Assembly (NCBI GenBank): GCA_046597185.1
Contig: JBKJLF010000794.1
Span: 1 to 15,491 of the forward strand
Direction: 5' to 3'
Length of the DNA: 15,491 bases
Source of the DNA: CAMBDR01 sp046597185
Lineage (GTDB): Bacteria; Pseudomonadota; Gammaproteobacteria; Burkholderiales; Burkholderiaceae_D
Made by a program: the position numbers and the translations under genes. Positions 13,036 to 15,491 of the stretch are shown here, piece by piece (positions within the stretch are counted from its first letter, which is position 1; every line of letters begins with the position of its first letter). A model generated the notes under the pieces. The model was not told the DNA's origin and did no database searches. It saw only the letters and a program-made list of their open reading frames with translations.

Positions 13036-13686
13036 ATGAAGAAACAATCCATCGTAGCTCTATTCGCTGTTAGCGCAGCATTTGCATCAAACATGGCTTT
13101 GGCAGGCACCATTACCATTAATCAGACTTTTGATTTGGACTATCCTGATGCGCAATCAGCAGGCCGTTTCACAATTAGCAGTGACAATTTTGCCAGTGTC
13201 CTGGTACGCGCGGGTGACACCGTCGAATTAAACTATACCTTTGCTCCTGGTCAAGCTTTGCAAGTGAGCAGCACAGGTGGCACACAATCTTTCAGCATTG
13301 GCTTGTGGCAAGACAATCCTGCATCACCTACCAATAGCAGTGTTTTCTCAATTGGTAATGCCAGCTTTAACCTGACTGGCGCACATGGCAACTTCCCTGG
13401 CAGCGTTGCAGTAGCCAACCAAAGCTCGGGCCGTGCCCACTTGGGCGCAGCATTGAGTGGTTCCTTCCTGCCAAACGGCGGCACCGTGAACTTCACAGGC
13501 TTACACGCAAAATTTGATGTGACCGCATTACAAAATGGCCAATCGTACTATAACGCTGGCTTCTTTAGCGTCACTGGCAATGCTGTTGCTGTCACTACCC
13601 CGGTGCCAGAACCAGAAACCTATGCCATGATGATTGCTGGCTTGGGCATGCTCGCTTTCTTGGCCAAGCGTCGCAAAGCAGCGTAA
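13036..13686 (+). CDS. PEP-CTERM sorting domain protein (exosortase substrate)
   Basis: This 216-residue secreted protein has a signal peptide at residues 1-23 (MKK, hydrophobic core, ALA cleavage site) and a Ser/Thr/Gly/Asn-rich beta-type body without cysteines. Its tail is a classic PEP-CTERM: VPEPETYAMMIAGLGML, hydrophobic helix and KRRKAA end (about 190-216). In this family exosortase recognises the PEP motif, cuts the tail and releases or anchors the protein at the cell surface, often in strains producing exopolysaccharide. The specific role of the body is unknown. GGGA lies six bases upstream of the ATG. The gene stands alone, with a structured leader before it and a strong hairpin after it. 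No exosortase is in the window. Confidence 0.92.
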   Translation: MKKQSIVALFAVSAAFASNMALAGTITINQTFDLDYPDAQSAGRFTISSDNFASVLVRAGDTVELNYTFAPGQALQVSSTGGTQSFSIGLWQDNPASPTNSSVFSIGNASFNLTGAHGNFPGSVAVANQSSGRAHLGAALSGSFLPNGGTVNFTGLHAKFDVTALQNGQSYYNAGFFSVTGNAVAVTTPVPEPETYAMMIAGLGMLAFLAKRRKAA

Positions 13687-13727
13687 TTTGACTGTTTAAT
13701 GTATCGAGCGTGTATTAAGTACGCATT

Positions 13728-13763
13728 CAGTGCCGCAATTGTGTATTCACTTTTGCGGCACTG
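13728..13763. terminator. 11-bp hairpin between convergent genes (probable terminator)
   Basis: CAGTGCCGCAA (13728-13738) is perfectly complementary to TTGCGGCACTG (13753-13763), with a 14-nt loop. It lies between the ends of the PEP-CTERM and gspG genes and would act on both strands. A T-tract is missing, so it may be a weak or Rho-aided terminator or an mRNA-protecting hairpin. Confidence 0.55.
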
Positions 13764-13832
13764 TCATCTAAAAAATCCCCCCACTTCCAATCGCAATTCA
13801 AAGCACTATTGATTTGTTCAGCGCGTCATGGT

Positions 13833-14261
13833 TTAGCGATACGTCACATCCGCGTTTTCACCCTCGCCGCCGGGCTGCCCGTCTTTACCATAGGAAAGCA
13901 GGTCGAAATCACCATTGGTGCCGGGTGCGCGGTAGACGTAGGGCTTGCTCCATGGATCAAGCGGCACCGCCTTGGATAAATACGGCCCGGCCCATTTCGC
14001 TTCATCATTCGGTTTGGTCAATAATGCGGCCAAGCCTTGTTCGGTGGTCGGATAATGCCCGGTATCCAGGCGATAGGTGTCAAGCGCTTTACCAAACGAT
14101 TCAATTTGCTGCTTGGCAACGCCACCCGACGCTTTGCCGATTGTGGAAAAATAGCGCGGGCCAACATAGGCCGCCAGTAAGCCGATAATCACGATCACCA
14201 CCAACAATTCCAGCAGCGTAAAACCAGGTGCGAGCCGTCTTGACGGCGATTTCTGGAACAT
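13833..14261 (-). CDS. gspG: Type II secretion major pseudopilin GspG
   Basis: The 142-residue protein has a short basic leader ending in Gly13, then FTLLELLVVIVIIGLLAAYVGPRYF with the essential Glu at +5: a type III prepilin-like signal cut and methylated by PilD. The globular part shows GspG marks: AKQQIESFGKALDTYRLDTGHYPTTEQGL, WAGPYLSKAVPLDPWSKPY, and the calcium-binding SYGKDGQPGGEGENADV near the end. GspG polymerises into the periplasmic pseudopilus of the T2SS. The ATG at 14261 is 11 bases after AAGGAG; a GTG two codons earlier (14267) has better spacing and is a possible alternative. It is not in a gsp cluster here; its neighbours are a PEP-CTERM gene (convergent) and a divergent helical-repeat gene. 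Confidence 0.93.
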   Translation of the reverse strand: MFQKSPSRRLAPGFTLLELLVVIVIIGLLAAYVGPRYFSTIGKASGGVAKQQIESFGKALDTYRLDTGHYPTTEQGLAALLTKPNDEAKWAGPYLSKAVPLDPWSKPYVYRAPGTNGDFDLLSYGKDGQPGGEGENADVTYR

Positions 14262-14445
14262 GCTCACAATCACTCCTTGAATAAACAAAATCAATAAAGG
14301 ATATAGGATACCCGATGCGCGCAAAAAACGGCCAAATTCAAACAACTGTGTGGGTTTTTCATTATCTGTCCCGGGCACAGCAACAAAATCTCTTTACGGG
14401 ACGCAACTTTGCGGTACAGTGTAGACTATGCTATCAGGTGTTTGG

Positions 14446-14481
14446 TTCAGCTCAAGCTCAGGTTCAAGCGCAGGTTCAAAG
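14446..14481. repeat. Six-base tandem repeat before the 14505 gene
   Basis: Six degenerate units of TTCAGC/TCAAGC/TCAGGT type follow one another, including two 12-bp copies differing by one base (CAAGCTCAGGTT and CAAGCGCAGGTT). The array ends about 15 bp before the ribosome-binding site of the next gene. Confidence 0.6.
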
Positions 14482-14504
14482 TCTATTCGATAGGAAAGCA
14501 AGCT

Positions 14505-15491
14505 ATGGAAATGTTCGCTGACGATGCCACGGTTGCACTCCAGCAAGCGACACTCCCGGGTTCGCCGGATTGGGGAGACATTCCTGCCTTGGTCGAGCAC
14601 GCCTGGCATTTGCGCCAACGCAACACCCGGCAAGCCTTGGAACTGTGTCAGAGCGCGCAAACCTTGCTCGCCACCAAGCCAGAATCCGAAGTTCCAGCGG
14701 CTTTTCACACTCTGCTGGCGCGTATCACCCTGATCCAGGCTGAAGCCAAATGGCTGTTTGCCGAATTGGAATTGGCTGCCCAAATGGCAAACGATGCATT
14801 AACCGAATTTCAAACCCGGGCCGATTTCATCGCTTGTGCCGACGCCCATTGGTTGCTGGCAATGGTGGCAATTGATCAAGGCCGACATCACGAAGGAGAC
14901 AGCCAGCTAGAAGCAATGGCCCACGATGCCCGGGCAGCCGATGACAGCCTGCGCCTGGATATTGCCGAAGCTGCCTTGGCGCGTTGGGAGGTGCTGCGCG
15001 ACCCACAAGCAGCGGCTGCACGCTGGGGCCTGCGTTTTCCAGTCGATTGCAGCAAACTACCGCGCGCTTTGGCCGCCTGGGTGGAAGATTATCACAGCCT
15101 GGTCGGCGCACAAAAAAGCGATTTTGCCGCCTCCATTCCGCATGCAATTGCAGCCCACGAAGCCGCCTTGGCCAGCGGCCAAATCCGCCATGCGATTATT
15201 GATTGCACCAATATCGGGGAAGACTTTTTCCGCCTCAACGACCACCAAAGCTCGCTGGAATGGATGCAACTGGGCCTGGAGCTGGCACGCGGCACGGCTT
15301 GGCCGCGCAATGTCGGGGCCTGCCTGATGCATACCGCCGAAGCCATGCGTCATTTGGGGCAGCTTGACGCCGCGCAAGAGTTACTGGAGCAGGCATTGAT
15401 GACGCTGGCCCCACTCTCAAATGCGCGCAGTTATGCCGTGGCCCTGGGTTACATGGGCAATCTGACACTCGACCAGGGCAATTATCGGCTC
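14505..15491 (+). CDS. TPR-like helical-repeat protein, 5' part (cut by window end)
   Basis: An uninterrupted frame of 329 codons runs from ATG 14505 to the last base of the window without a stop. AGGAAA sits seven bases before the ATG. The visible part is all helical, Ala/Leu-rich and soluble, with repeated TPR-like helix pairs, for example LVEHAWHLRQRNTRQALELC, then ELELAAQMANDALTEF, HAIIDCTNIGEDFFRLNDH, and GACLMHTAEAMRHLGQLDAAQEL followed by another pair ending in MGNLTLDQGNY. It has no signal peptide or membrane segment. Long N-terminal TPR arrays of this style in betaproteobacteria often precede a GGDEF diguanylate cyclase or another signalling output domain, but the output part is outside the window, so that is only inference. 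Confidence 0.8.
   Translation, partial: MEMFADDATVALQQATLPGSPDWGDIPALVEHAWHLRQRNTRQALELCQSAQTLLATKPESEVPAAFHTLLARITLIQAEAKWLFAELELAAQMANDALTEFQTRADFIACADAHWLLAMVAIDQGRHHEGDSQLEAMAHDARAADDSLRLDIAEAALARWEVLRDPQAAAARWGLRFPVDCSKLPRALAAWVEDYHSLVGAQKSDFAASIPHAIAAHEAALASGQIRHAIIDCTNIGEDFFRLNDHQSSLEWMQLGLELARGTAWPRNVGACLMHTAEAMRHLGQLDAAQELLEQALMTLAPLSNARSYAVALGYMGNLTLDQGNYRL

Overview
The window looks like chromosome from a betaproteobacterium. A Burkholderiales member of the Oxalobacteraceae type with moderate GC (for example Undibacterium-like) is my best guess, but this is inference only. The evidence is the moaE-crcB-clpB order, the divergent AspC/TyrB-type aminotransferase and uvrB pair, an exosortase substrate (PEP-CTERM protein) and a GspG pseudopilin. 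Protein similarities were judged by eye; no database was searched.

Layout. Positions 1-257 hold no assignable gene, only hairpins and possibly the tail of an upstream gene. Next come a DUF924 protein (258-794), a small membrane-protein gene broken by two compensating frameshifts (867-1238), and a self-contained mini-unit (1288-1536). The mini-unit has a near-consensus sigma70 promoter, a good Shine-Dalgarno, a 31-codon peptide with a textbook double-glycine leader, and a bidirectional terminator. It is the most original item here. A convergent Uma2-fold gene (1571-2062) follows, then a DUF1778-GNAT toxin-antitoxin pair (2312-3123) and small unknown ORFs (3212-3906). The last of these lies between 14-bp direct repeats, one of which is in the 3' end of clpB.

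3920-7512 is a core block on the minus strand: moaE and crcB overlapping by ATGA, then clpB with its own perfect heat-shock (sigma32) promoter. MoaE carries a C-terminal tail grown from a 21-bp tandem repeat. On the plus strand a YecA-like SEC-C protein (7627-8325) is followed by a HigB2/HigA2-type toxin-antitoxin operon (8379-9034), whose -10 box abuts the toxin start codon. Then come tRNA-Asn with promoter and terminator (minus), the class I aminotransferase (minus) and uvrB (plus, nucleotide excision repair).

The right end is cell-surface biology: a PEP-CTERM protein with a structured leader, a convergent orphan GspG, and the start of a TPR-like helical protein that runs off the window. 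Housekeeping functions (protein disaggregation, molybdopterin synthesis, fluoride export, amino-acid transamination, DNA repair) are thus interleaved with small accessory modules (two complete toxin-antitoxin pairs, Uma2, peptide gene, orphan ORFs).
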